From JALRAP01 sp046302815 (lineage in GTDB: Bacteria > Bacteroidota > Bacteroidia > AKYH767-A > OLB10), in the NCBI GenBank assembly GCA_046302815.1, contig JBKCHO010000044.1, forward strand, positions 1 to 30,242: 30,242 bases of DNA. Reading direction: 5' to 3'. The translations under genes and the position numbers were made by a program. Positions 22,370 to 30,242 of this stretch are shown piece after piece. The first letter of the stretch is position 1. Each line of letters begins with the position of its first letter. The notes beneath the pieces were generated by a model. That model was not told the DNA's origin, did not search any database, and saw only the letters and a program-made list of their open reading frames with translations.

Positions 22370-22413
22370 ATACATAACGCAATTATACATAATTTTCTTA
22401 TGTATTTACAAAA
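22370..22413 (-). promoter_or_regulatory. Likely PadR operator and promoter
   Basis: The half-site ATACATAA occurs at 22370-22377 and 22385-22392 and inverted as TTATGTAT at 22398-22405. The last two form a perfect 8-bp dyad with a 5-base gap. On the minus strand a near-consensus -7 box TATAATTG (22380-22387) and a TTTTG (22409-22413) stand 21 bp apart, so the dyad fills the spacer. This layout fits autorepression by PadR. Confidence 0.6.
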
Positions 22414-22618
22414 TATTTTTTATATTGATTTACAGTATTTTATAAAGTCAAATGTGATGCCAAAATATGGTCCTAGTATCCATAATTTTGATTCATGCAA
22501 AAATGAGTTGATACAAAATCGTCTTAGTAAACGATTCTATTATAGATATCATTTGCTTGATTGATTGAACAACAACGAAGGTCAATCGAAATAATTTACA
22601 ATAAACCATTTGAAAGAA

Positions 22619-23845
22619 ATGAAAATAACACGCCTTATTATTTTTCTGCTCGCATTTAGTACAACCTTGCTAGGACAGAGTGTCGATGATATGAACAAGA
22701 AGGAGCTTAAAGAAAATTTGGTTGAATGCTATTCAAAAAACGACTCCCTACTCAATGTTAGCAGAAATCTGTCCAAGGCGAATACTGATCTACAAGATCT
22801 AAATATAAGTTTACAGTCAGATCTTACAACAACTAAGAACATATTGATTGATTCAGAAAAATCAATTTCCAGTCTTAGAAGGGATTTGGTGTTTAAAAGT
22901 GATTCCATTCAATTCCTATCCTTGAGAATCAACGACCAAGATCGTAAGATCCTTAAATTGACAGACTCATTGGGTTTCGTCTGGAAGAGAGTTCTTGAAT
23001 CGGAGGAGCAGATTGAAGTAAAGCAACCGGTCGAGGAAGTAGAAGAAGTATCGGATTCAGCACCTGCCTATAAAAATCCTGGAGCCAATAGCAATGATTT
23101 CCTGAACAGATATTTCGCCACCATGGAACCTATTGGAAATAGGATGTTTGTTTTTAGCTTGGAAAAAATAATAGTAGGAGAAATTTCATATGGAAGCAAT
23201 AATTATTACGATTCTTATAGCAACAGATACGAGTTCGCTATTCCAGAAATAATCGACGCAAAGGAATTTACCTATCATAAGGTGAATATGGGCATAACAT
23301 TAAAAAGTGTTACCAAAATCAAAGATGCGCTCATCAAAATGAACCTATCCGAAATCTCTAAACTGATGCCCAGGATTGAATTGTTAAAAAATAAGCTTTT
23401 GACCCTTAATTACGAAGATGGAACCCAGGAAGATTTTCTTTTCAATGCTATAGATGGAACAAAAAACAATCAACGGAAAAGCATACAAATCAACTTAGCT
23501 AGCGAAGAGGTTCGATCCGACAATACAAAAAACAATGAGAGAGATATTATTTGGAAAATAATGGCGATTGGTAATGAATGTTATCTTGCACTTGGTGCTA
23601 GACAACTTGAAAGGATTAAAGTAGCTTTCTCTAAAATTGAAGATGGGATTAAATTTTCTGGATCAGGATATGGAGAAATATATATTGGTGAAAATAGACA
23701 CTCTTATACCTCTGACAAATACAAGAACTACATACCAAGTAGATCAGGATTTTATATTTTCAGAAATAAAGATGCATTCATGGATAATAGCTATGGCATG
23801 GACCCAAATCAAATGATTTTACTGTTTAAATTGATACCAATGTAA
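22619..23845 (+). CDS. Secreted coiled-coil protein of unknown function
   Basis: Family not recognised. The start is probably the ATG at 22619 (MKITRLIIFLLAFSTTLLGQ), a clear signal peptide; an in-frame ATG three codons upstream is less likely. Residues ~25-120 form a coiled coil rich in Leu, Ser, Asp and Asn (NLSKANTDLQDLNISLQSDL, SLRRDLVFKSDSIQFLSLRI). An acidic linker follows (EQIEVKQPVEEVEEVSDSA), and then a globular domain of ~270 residues without Cys pairs or known motifs. No sorting domain is present, so it is likely periplasmic. The codon choice is visibly more AT-rich than in the following peptidase gene, which may indicate separate ancestry. A possible -7 box TAATTTTG lies at 22483-22490. 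Confidence 0.78.
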   Translation: MKITRLIIFLLAFSTTLLGQSVDDMNKKELKENLVECYSKNDSLLNVSRNLSKANTDLQDLNISLQSDLTTTKNILIDSEKSISSLRRDLVFKSDSIQFLSLRINDQDRKILKLTDSLGFVWKRVLESEEQIEVKQPVEEVEEVSDSAPAYKNPGANSNDFLNRYFATMEPIGNRMFVFSLEKIIVGEISYGSNNYYDSYSNRYEFAIPEIIDAKEFTYHKVNMGITLKSVTKIKDALIKMNLSEISKLMPRIELLKNKLLTLNYEDGTQEDFLFNAIDGTKNNQRKSIQINLASEEVRSDNTKNNERDIIWKIMAIGNECYLALGARQLERIKVAFSKIEDGIKFSGSGYGEIYIGENRHSYTSDKYKNYIPSRSGFYIFRNKDAFMDNSYGMDPNQMILLFKLIPM

Positions 23846-23882
23846 CATAGAAACAGCCTGCAACCACACCACTAAGTAATTA

Positions 23883-23890
23883 TAATTTTG
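23883..23890 (+). promoter_or_regulatory. Bacteroidota -7 box for the M13 peptidase gene
   Basis: TAATTTTG is a perfect TAnnTTTG, 75 bp before the start codon, implying a leader of about 68 nt. No clear -33 element was found. Confidence 0.35.
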
Positions 23891-23964
23891 AAACCAAACT
23901 CCATCTGCTGTAAATTCAAATCACCAAAATAGAAGTCTCAAAAACAACATTTAAATAAGCCACG

Positions 23965-26010
23965 ATGAATTTAAAAACCATCTCACTCCTGATTTTAGCT
24001 TCCTTGCATATTCTAGGATGTAGCAATAGTGAAAAGAAATCTACTGACACAACTGACTTCCTCGCCTCCAACATTGATTCTACCATTAATCCGGCAGAAG
24101 ATTTCTTCCTATACGCCAACAATGGCTGGTTCAAGAAAAACCCCATTCCTGCCAGCGAGGGCAGCAACGGATTGTGGCAACTCATCCGCGATACCATCAA
24201 TGCACAAGTGAAAGAGATTTGTGAGAACGCTTCCGCGGATGTCAAAGCCGCAAAGGGCAGCAACAAGCAGAAAATCGGCGACATGTTTTTCTCAGGCATG
24301 GACAGCGTAACCATCAACCAACAAGGTGTCGGTGCCATCAGGGCGGAGCTCGCCCAACTGGCATCCATTAAAGACCCGATATCGGTAGCAAAGGCCTGCG
24401 CCATAGTGCACATCACCAGCGGATCACCCATGTTTGGGATGTATGTGGGACAAGATGATAAAATCAGCAGCAAGCATGCGGTGTTCGTCTACCAAGGCGG
24501 ACTCAGCCTGCCCGACCGCAGCTATTACTTCGACACCGATGAACGCGCTTCCAATATTCGCAAGGAGTTCGTATCGCACTTGAAACGGATGTTCATGAAC
24601 ATCGGACAGGATTCCATCATTGCAGGCAAAACCGCTATTGATGTGATGGCTTTGGAAATGGCTCTAGCCAAGGCATCTCGCAAGAAAGAGGATACGCGCG
24701 ACCCACATAAGAATTACAACAAAATGTCGATGGCGCAGCTGGTGCAGTCTACACCAAATTTCGAATGGAAAACATTTATGGGCGAACTGGGTTTGAATTC
24801 CGTTGATACCGTCATTGTAGGACAACCCGAGTTCCTTACTGCGTTGAATGGATTGGTGAAGCAGACTCCTTTATCCACTTGGTCAAGTTATCTGCAATAT
24901 CATTTCGTGAAGGGACTTGCCCCCTACCTCGATGACAGAACTTATGCAGAGCATTTCGGGTTTTATAACACTACCATGCGTGGTATCGCCGAGATGAAAC
25001 CTCGCTGGAAGCGCGTAGTGGATCAAACCAACTCGAGCCTGGGCGAACTCATCGGACAAGTTTATGTCGACGAATACCTGCCGAAAGGAACCAAGGAGAA
25101 ATTGCAGCAAATCGGTAACGACATCAAAGCCGTATATGCCGAGCGCATCAAGAATCTCGATTGGATGAGTCCTGCCACCAAGGAGAAAGCGCTCGTGAAG
25201 CTGAATGGCATGGTGATGAAGGTGGGTTACCCCGATAAGTGGAAAGACCTCTCATCCCTGAATGTGAATCGCAGCTCCTATGTACGCAATGTGATTGCCG
25301 CCAACAAGTGGGAGATGGCCTACAACACCAACAAGTTCGGAAAACCTGTCGATCGCAACGAATGGTTCATGTATCCGCAGACCTACAATGCGTACTATAA
25401 TCCTTCCAACAACGAGATCGTGGTTCCTGGTTCCAACATCATCGTTCCTGGCTATGAGCGTGTGATGGCTGATGACGCGATCCTCTACTCCATCATCGGT
25501 GGCTCCACTTTCGGCCACGAAATCACTCACGGATTCGACGACCAAGGTGCCAAATATGATGTGAATGGCAACTTGGAAAATTGGTGGACCTCCGAGGACA
25601 GCGTGCGCTTCTTTGCAAAAACCCGCATGGTGGTGGATCAGTTCAACCAATATGTGGTGGTCGACAGTCTGCGCATCAATGGCGAAATGACCTTGGGAGA
25701 GAACATCGCCGACATCGGTGGTATCATGATGGGATATGAGGCGTTCAAAAAAACCAAGCAATACCAAGAGAAGCAATCCATCGCCGGACTAACACCCGAC
25801 CAGCGATTCTTCCTGGGCTATGCGTTGGCTTGGATGATCAATACCCGTCCGGAATCATTGGCCGACCAAGTACGAAGCGATGTTCACTCCCCTGCCAAGT
25901 TCCGAGTCATCGGACCCCTGGCCAACATGCGCGAGTTTCATCAAACCTTCGGTGTGAAACTGGGAGATGCGATGCATCGTCCTGACAGTTTGATTGTGAA
26001 TATCTGGTGA
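23965..26010 (+). CDS. M13-family zinc metallopeptidase lipoprotein (PepO/neprilysin-like)
   Basis: A 681-residue endopeptidase that should cleave oligopeptides at the cell envelope. The signal peptide ends in the lipobox ILGC (Cys19), so it is a lipoprotein. The gluzincin site is intact: HEITHGFDDQG (His518, Glu519, His522) and GENIADIGG (Glu579 as third ligand, Asp583). The substrate-binding NAYYNPSNNEIVVPGSN replaces the usual NAFY...P-G-I-L-Q-P segment, so the region just before the zinc site is diverged. The C-terminal FGVKLGDAMHRPDSLIVNIW ends in the family's usual tryptophan without the disulfide Cys of eukaryotic members. It is monocistronic and convergent with the response-regulator gene, with only ~50 bp between stops. 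Confidence 0.95.
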   Translation: MNLKTISLLILASLHILGCSNSEKKSTDTTDFLASNIDSTINPAEDFFLYANNGWFKKNPIPASEGSNGLWQLIRDTINAQVKEICENASADVKAAKGSNKQKIGDMFFSGMDSVTINQQGVGAIRAELAQLASIKDPISVAKACAIVHITSGSPMFGMYVGQDDKISSKHAVFVYQGGLSLPDRSYYFDTDERASNIRKEFVSHLKRMFMNIGQDSIIAGKTAIDVMALEMALAKASRKKEDTRDPHKNYNKMSMAQLVQSTPNFEWKTFMGELGLNSVDTVIVGQPEFLTALNGLVKQTPLSTWSSYLQYHFVKGLAPYLDDRTYAEHFGFYNTTMRGIAEMKPRWKRVVDQTNSSLGELIGQVYVDEYLPKGTKEKLQQIGNDIKAVYAERIKNLDWMSPATKEKALVKLNGMVMKVGYPDKWKDLSSLNVNRSSYVRNVIAANKWEMAYNTNKFGKPVDRNEWFMYPQTYNAYYNPSNNEIVVPGSNIIVPGYERVMADDAILYSIIGGSTFGHEITHGFDDQGAKYDVNGNLENWWTSEDSVRFFAKTRMVVDQFNQYVVVDSLRINGEMTLGENIADIGGIMMGYEAFKKTKQYQEKQSIAGLTPDQRFFLGYALAWMINTRPESLADQVRSDVHSPAKFRVIGPLANMREFHQTFGVKLGDAMHRPDSLIVNIW

Positions 26011-26063
26011 GCGAAGTATTAATAGAATTTGTCGTTCTGCATCCAAAAAAAACTGATACCCGT

Positions 26064-26708
26064 TCATTTGTTATCGAGCAACCTTTGGTTGATGGTTTTG
26101 GCGACGGCTTCTGCAACCGAGTGTACATGAAGCTTCTCATAGATGCGCTTGATGTGTGAGTTGATGGTGTTGTAACTTAGGTTCATCTTATCGGCAATCT
26201 GTTTGTAGGACAAGCCTGAAATCAAATGCCCCAACACCTCCTTCTCGCGCTCACTCAATCCATAGTCGGGTGTTTTAGCAGCCGTCTCTTGCTCGCGGAA
26301 ATATTGGATGACCAAAGCAGCGATTTGCGGTGTTAGCGATGCACCTCCTTCGTTTGCATCCTTGATGGCATCGATAATCTTACTAATAGGTGCGCTTTTC
26401 AAGATATATCCAGATGCTCCTGCTTTTATGGCGTCAAAAATCTTGGCTTGGTCATCAAAAACCGTTTGGATGACGATTTGAATTTCAGGATAAGACCCTT
26501 TGATTAGCGTGGTTGCCTCGATACCCGATACCCCGGGCATTCCTATGTCCATCAATACTACATGTGGTCTACTGTTTCGTATGTCGCGAAGGGCATTGTT
26601 GGCATCATCATAAGATCCCACGAGCTCCAATCCTTCAGAAGAGGAAATCAATAGGCCTAGACTATCGCGTCTGTCAGCATTATCATCAAAAATGGCTACT
26701 CTAATCAT
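26064..26708 (-). CDS. LuxR/NarL-family response regulator
   Basis: A 214-residue transcription factor. The receiver domain has the acidic pocket Asp8/Asp9, phosphoacceptor Asp54 in VVLMDIGMPGVSG, Thr82 and Lys104 in GYILKSAP, all as expected for an active receiver. A LuxR-type helix-turn-helix (LSEREKEVLGHLISGLSYKQIADKMNLS...TINSHIKRIYEKL, split here) occupies about 150-205. It begins two bases after the stop of the histidine-kinase C-terminal part, so the two are one operon and form a cognate pair. Target genes are not evident from the neighbourhood. Confidence 0.95.
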   Translation of the reverse strand: MIRVAIFDDNADRRDSLGLLISSSEGLELVGSYDDANNALRDIRNSRPHVVLMDIGMPGVSGIEATTLIKGSYPEIQIVIQTVFDDQAKIFDAIKAGASGYILKSAPISKIIDAIKDANEGGASLTPQIAALVIQYFREQETAAKTPDYGLSEREKEVLGHLISGLSYKQIADKMNLSYNTINSHIKRIYEKLHVHSVAEAVAKTINQRLLDNK

Positions 26709-26710
26709 GG

Positions 26711-27217
26711 TTAGGAGGTTGGGGTTTCAAGAGTTAGTTGCTGTACTGGAATTACAAAAGATATGATAGTACCTTTTCCAGGCATAGAATCTACTTTTAA
26801 TGTTCCTCCCAATTCGGTGGCCCGCTTACGCATGCTGATTATACCATTGCCTGGCTTCGTGTTGGATGGATCAAATCCGATACCATCGTCGGATATGATG
26901 ATATGTATGGAACCATCGGAGGATTTAACCGAACAAAGAACATGATTACCCATTCCATGTTTGATGGCATTATGAACACCCTCCTTGAAAATTAGAAGGA
27001 TATTCCTACGAGCACGCATGGATAAATGCAAGTCGTCGATCAGCTTTTCATTTTCCAGTTTAAACTCAACATCTTCGCCTACGAGCCTCTCAGTAGCATA
27101 TTGCCGCATCTTATCTGTAAGGTGCCCAAGTGAATCATTCTTGGAATGTATCGCCCAAACGATATCATTCATAGACTCCATCATGCGTTGCGCAGAGTCG
27201 GCAATCTTCCGAAGCAT
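26711..27217 (-). CDS. Histidine kinase C-terminal part (DHp end and HATPase_c), separated by an in-frame stop
   Basis: This 168-residue frame begins MLRKIADSAQRMMESMNDIV, which is the second dimerisation helix of a DesK/NarX-type kinase. The ATPase domain follows: N-box FKEGVHNAIKHG, G1-box DDGIGFD and G2-box GNGIISMRKRATELGG. It is in the same frame as the upstream gene, one codon (AAT) after that gene's TAA. It thus looks like the catalytic end of one original 635-residue kinase. The ATG at 27217 could allow re-initiation and so give a separately translated ATPase subunit; otherwise it is dead. It is followed after two bases by the response regulator. Confidence 0.85.
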   Translation of the reverse strand: MLRKIADSAQRMMESMNDIVWAIHSKNDSLGHLTDKMRQYATERLVGEDVEFKLENEKLIDDLHLSMRARRNILLIFKEGVHNAIKHGMGNHVLCSVKSSDGSIHIIISDDGIGFDPSNTKPGNGIISMRKRATELGGTLKVDSMPGKGTIISFVIPVQQLTLETPTS

Positions 27218-27220
27218 ATT

Positions 27221-28618
27221 TTATCTGTTCGCCTCATCTCCCCGAAGGCCCAACTCCGCATAAACAGATATGCTTGACAAGGTTGATCCTACATCATCAT
27301 GCAAATCGTCGGCGATTCTACCCCGCATACCCTCCATTTCCTGAAGGTATTGCCTGTTGCGATCCAGCTCGCCAATAACCGCATTTTGAGCCTTTATCTT
27401 CTCCAATTGCTCGCTCTTGGCCTTATATCCCAATCCAGTGTTAAATAACAGAATTTCGAAAGTTATTCCTGCCAGAGTAAATAAGGAATTGTCGACTCCA
27501 ATGCGTAAATCCATTAGGGGCAGCAGCATTGCAATAAAATTTCCTACAAGTGCGAAAAAACTACCTAATAGTACAAAGTTGACCAATCGATCCTTTTGTA
27601 AATAAAAATATCTTATAAGGTAAAGGGAGAAGAATAAGAAAATAATGGTAAATACTCGCATCAGCCAAATGGACCAAGCCGACTTGTAAAAGAAAACAAA
27701 GGCAATTGAAATGATTGTGACAAAAAGAATGATCCATTCCGTCCGCTTCATTATTGTATTTATGTGAGGGAAACGGGTGGCTGTGCCTATGAAGTATCTT
27801 GAAAATCGAAGATAAAAGAAGAAAGGTAAGGCCAAGAAGGCATCGTTCATATAGGGTGCCACCATCGGTACCATGTCCATCAACAAACCTGTATTATACC
27901 AATAATCCAATCGACAGAAAAAATACACCAGCAAACAAGAGAGAAAGTAAAAATAATTTAGGTAATCCGGGGATTTGCTGATGCGATATTGAAGCAGTAT
28001 GTAAACTGCTTGAAAGAGCACAATAGCTAAAAATGCCGTAAGAATGATTATGGTATATCTGGTTGAAATGAATTTCTCCAAGCCGTCGTCGTATGTACTG
28101 GAGGTTGGAACAAAGTCGACACGAGGCACAACCCGAATGAGAACTGATTTATTCCTCACATAAACCTTACTCAATCCGGAAGGAATGGCCAGATCTACAT
28201 AATAATATCCATGCTCTTGCCTTGAATTTAATCCATATATGATGCCGGATTCATGCACCAAAACGACATTACTATCTGTTAGATGCTGATTCATTCTCAC
28301 CGTAACCATTGTTTCACGAGGAAGTTGGTTATTCAGGTCGGTGGCATACCAAAATGGTTTGCGGTCTACATAAAAAGCAAAATCGTCTATCCCATTCAAA
28401 TCCGCAGGGTGATAGAAATCCCTTTCACTAGGGAGATCATATCCGAATGCAATGGCAACTTCCCCTACCCTGACGATTCCGGTTGCGGAGTCAACCCGCA
28501 ACAAAACATTTGCATTCCATTCACTCGCCAAGGCGGAAATAGAAACAAAAAAGAATACAATTGAAAACACCAGTCTATTGGGAGAGATGGAGTACCACAG
28601 AAAAAAAACTGATTTCAT
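27221..28618 (-). CDS. Histidine kinase N-terminal part (7TMR-DISM sensor and phosphoacceptor), ended by in-frame TAA
   Basis: 465 residues: signal peptide (about 1-32), an extracytoplasmic beta-sandwich of the 7TMR-DISM type (33-185; FGYDLPSERDFYHPADLNGI, FYVDRKPFWYATDL) and seven hydrophobic helices (about 190-400). A coiled coil (EQLEKIKAQNAVIGELDRNR) and the HisKA_3 helix RIADDLHDDVGSTLSS, with phosphoacceptor His440, complete it. The frame stops at TAA (27221-27223) directly after GLRGDEANR, in the middle of the dimerisation domain. The codon replaced could have been CAA. As read, this half has a phosphoacceptor but no ATPase. A near -7 box (TATATTTA) lies about 40 bp upstream, and the T9SS gene's terminator separates it from that gene. 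Confidence 0.85.
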   Translation of the reverse strand: MKSVFFLWYSISPNRLVFSIVFFFVSISALASEWNANVLLRVDSATGIVRVGEVAIAFGYDLPSERDFYHPADLNGIDDFAFYVDRKPFWYATDLNNQLPRETMVTVRMNQHLTDSNVVLVHESGIIYGLNSRQEHGYYYVDLAIPSGLSKVYVRNKSVLIRVVPRVDFVPTSSTYDDGLEKFISTRYTIIILTAFLAIVLFQAVYILLQYRISKSPDYLNYFYFLSCLLVYFFCRLDYWYNTGLLMDMVPMVAPYMNDAFLALPFFFYLRFSRYFIGTATRFPHINTIMKRTEWIILFVTIISIAFVFFYKSAWSIWLMRVFTIIFLFFSLYLIRYFYLQKDRLVNFVLLGSFFALVGNFIAMLLPLMDLRIGVDNSLFTLAGITFEILLFNTGLGYKAKSEQLEKIKAQNAVIGELDRNRQYLQEMEGMRGRIADDLHDDVGSTLSSISVYAELGLRGDEANR

Positions 28619-28674
28619 CCGGCAAAAATCGAAAACCTACCTCAAGGAAGCAATGCCTAAATATAGTCATAAAA

Positions 28675-28700
28675 AAAGGACCGTTATTTAACAGTCCTTT
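28675..28700 (-). terminator. Rho-independent terminator of the T9SS adhesin-like gene
   Basis: The arms AAAGGAC and GTCCTTT enclose one mismatch, an inner GTT/AAC pair of arms and a 4-base loop. On the minus strand it is followed by a run of seven T counted from within the stem end. It starts 24 bp after the stop of the gene at 28725. Confidence 0.85.
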
Positions 28701-28724
28701 CGCATATTATATTCTTTCAAAGGT

Positions 28725-30242
28725 TTACTGCACCGATATCTTATTGGTAACACCCTGTTGTTGATCATGCACCTGCACATAATAAACACCCTTATCAAGG
28801 TTTGCAATGTCTAACTTCTCTGTTGTACTACCCGATGCAGCGTTAAATCGATAATCCATGACCATTTTTCCAAGTGAATCGTAAATGCGGACCTGGTATC
28901 TGCTGTTTTGATCGCCTTCAACCCTCACTACCAATTGACCCTGATTGTTGTTATATACCTGAACCATTCCATTCACCGGCGAACTGCATCTGACCGAAAT
29001 GGTTTTCAGTTTTTCAGTGGTGCCATCGTAATCAGTTTGAGACAACCGATAATAGTTAATACCATTGGAGGCATTGGCATCGATGAAGCTATAGTCGCTC
29101 AACTGATTTGATGTTCCTGATCCTTTGATGCGCTCAACGGTTTCAAATACGGTTCCGTTGATACTTCTTTCCAATGTGAAATAATCATTGTTGCGCTCGG
29201 TTGCAGTAGCCCATCCCAACTTCACATCACCTTGCTGCGAACATTCCGCATCGAAGGCGAGCAATTGTACAGGAAGCGGATTCAACACCAACACACCAAC
29301 AGAAGAGAGCGAAAATGGTCCAAACTGCGTAGTGGTATTGGATTGAATGGATCCTGAAGAAGAGCCGGAAGCACCTCCTGTATAATTCCTTTCAGCTGAA
29401 CTGGTGGTCCAATTACCTGGACACAACACATAACAGTTGGAATTTTCCCACCCCGAACCAGACCAACGACCAACGCTCAATGAGTCAAATTTGTAGATAC
29501 CACTCCAAGCGGCATCTTCCCAATATAAACGAACCTTGGTAGAGGCGCCATCAACAACCGTTTTGTTCAACGACCAATATTCTTTTTTACTAACATGATC
29601 CAAAATGGTGATGGGAGCCGCCGCCATAGCTGTCGTGTTGGAGAATGGCGAAGCCACATAGCTGGCCTCAAATTCGGTGGAGATGCTGGGAGCAGCCACA
29701 GCTATACGCGACCACCTGCCAGCATCACCTGTTGGGAAAGTAAATGCGGTTTGCCCTTGTCTTCGAATGAATCCGTCCACATAACTGGCAGCAGATCCTC
29801 CATCAGGCGTTACTGTAGCAGTTGCAGGTATTCGCACCCAGGGTGCCGTTGCGGCAGCTTGAGATGTGTTTAAAACACCACTGGTCAATTGTAAATTAGT
29901 AGTTACATCAGTGTTGGATGTTAGATTAACGATTTGCGTTGAGCCGGACTTGTTGATGATTAAATTGGCAACTGAAGCAGGATATGTGCCGCTTGTAGTG
30001 GTTGTAGTAAAGTTTCCGGTAGATTGAGGAGACAACCCCTCATAATACTCAAAGGTTGCACCTGAATTGAATGAGCGTGTACCAGAAACCTGAACATTGC
30101 CTGATGCACCACTGGCTGTAATTCCTGCAGCACTGCCAATTCCCAGATGGGCTCCGGTTTGAAGACTGAAATTGCCTGAACCTGTAACCGGATAGCTGCT
30201 GCACATAAGTTTGCCACCAGTTTCGACAGTTAATGCCGTAGA
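28725..30242 (-). CDS. T9SS-secreted adhesin-like protein, 5' end beyond the window
   Basis: The frame is open through the right edge (residues STALTVETGGKL precede the first Met in the window), so the true start lies outside and at least 505 residues are seen. The N-terminal visible part is low-complexity beta-helix-like sequence rich in Ser, Thr, Gly and Ala (GNFSLQTGAHLGIGSAAGIT, TTTTTSGTYPASVANLIIN). A middle module contains WVRIPATATVTPDGG, YVDGFIRRQGQTAFTFPTGD and EYWSLNKTVVDG, a pattern frequent in large Bacteroidota surface proteins. A fibronectin-like stretch (LPVQLLAFDAECSQQGDVKL ... NNDYFTLERSING ... INYYRLSQTDYDG) is followed by a sorting domain (YQVRIYDSLGKMVMDY ... GVYYVQVHDQQQGVTNKISV). 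The likely role is surface adhesion or matrix. Confidence 0.88.
   Translation of the reverse strand, partial: STALTVETGGKLMCSSYPVTGSGNFSLQTGAHLGIGSAAGITASGASGNVQVSGTRSFNSGATFEYYEGLSPQSTGNFTTTTTSGTYPASVANLIINKSGSTQIVNLTSNTDVTTNLQLTSGVLNTSQAAATAPWVRIPATATVTPDGGSAASYVDGFIRRQGQTAFTFPTGDAGRWSRIAVAAPSISTEFEASYVASPFSNTTAMAAAPITILDHVSKKEYWSLNKTVVDGASTKVRLYWEDAAWSGIYKFDSLSVGRWSGSGWENSNCYVLCPGNWTTSSAERNYTGGASGSSSGSIQSNTTTQFGPFSLSSVGVLVLNPLPVQLLAFDAECSQQGDVKLGWATATERNNDYFTLERSINGTVFETVERIKGSGTSNQLSDYSFIDANASNGINYYRLSQTDYDGTTEKLKTISVRCSSPVNGMVQVYNNNQGQLVVRVEGDQNSRYQVRIYDSLGKMVMDYRFNAASGSTTEKLDIANLDKGVYYVQVHDQQQGVTNKISVQ

Noticed and set aside
23916..24473. 185-residue minus-strand open frame
   Set aside because: It lies opposite the start of the clearly genuine M13 peptidase gene and is a shadow of its codon pattern.
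25252..25776. 174-residue minus-strand open frame rich in His and Val
   Set aside because: Antisense shadow of the peptidase catalytic region.

Overview
The window reads as chromosomal DNA of a member of the Bacteroidota. Four separate reading frames end in a type IX secretion (T9SS) type-A C-terminal sorting domain, and a fifth piece of such a domain runs off the left edge. The two E1 subunits of a branched-chain/2-oxoacid dehydrogenase are fused in one chain, as is common in this phylum. Starts lack clear Shine-Dalgarno sequences, and several genes carry the Bacteroidota -7 box TAnnTTTG. Genus cannot be decided from the sequence alone.

Layout. 1-1273: a 5'-truncated T9SS domain, a strong 14-bp inverted repeat, and a tyrosine recombinase reading toward it. 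1363-8837: housekeeping genes on the minus strand (RlpA-like cell-wall protein, an unknown 189-aa protein, murQ, fused E1, a UbiA-family prenyltransferase), with ettA divergent on the plus strand. 9086-14579: three T9SS cargo proteins: an Ig-like repeat protein, a thioredoxin-fold protein and a PHP/CehA-like metallohydrolase. 14866-16068: a GAF-PAS sensor with a degenerate histidine-kinase dimerisation region.

16400-19850 is the accessory, repeat-rich part. It holds a frameshifted small membrane-protein remnant, an AAA/DUF4143 ATPase whose promoter carries 37-bp dyad-symmetric tandem repeats, a Fic-family AMP-transferase with its own repeat-laden promoter, paired 11-bp repeats on both sides of the Fic gene, and a tRNA-Asp gene with degenerate partial copies of itself on each side.

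20176-26010: a GreA/GreB-like factor, a PadR regulator translationally coupled to a membrane protein (with a likely PadR operator), a secreted coiled-coil protein, and an M13 metallopeptidase lipoprotein. 26064-28618: a two-component pair, LuxR-type response regulator plus 7TMR-DISM histidine kinase. The kinase is split by a single in-frame TAA between its phosphoacceptor and ATPase domains. 28725-30242: a T9SS adhesin-like protein open at the right edge.

The most unusual observations are the recombinase/inverted-repeat/truncated sorting-domain junction, the split kinase, the two different promoter repeat systems facing each other between the ATPase and Fic genes, and the tRNA-Asp fragments.
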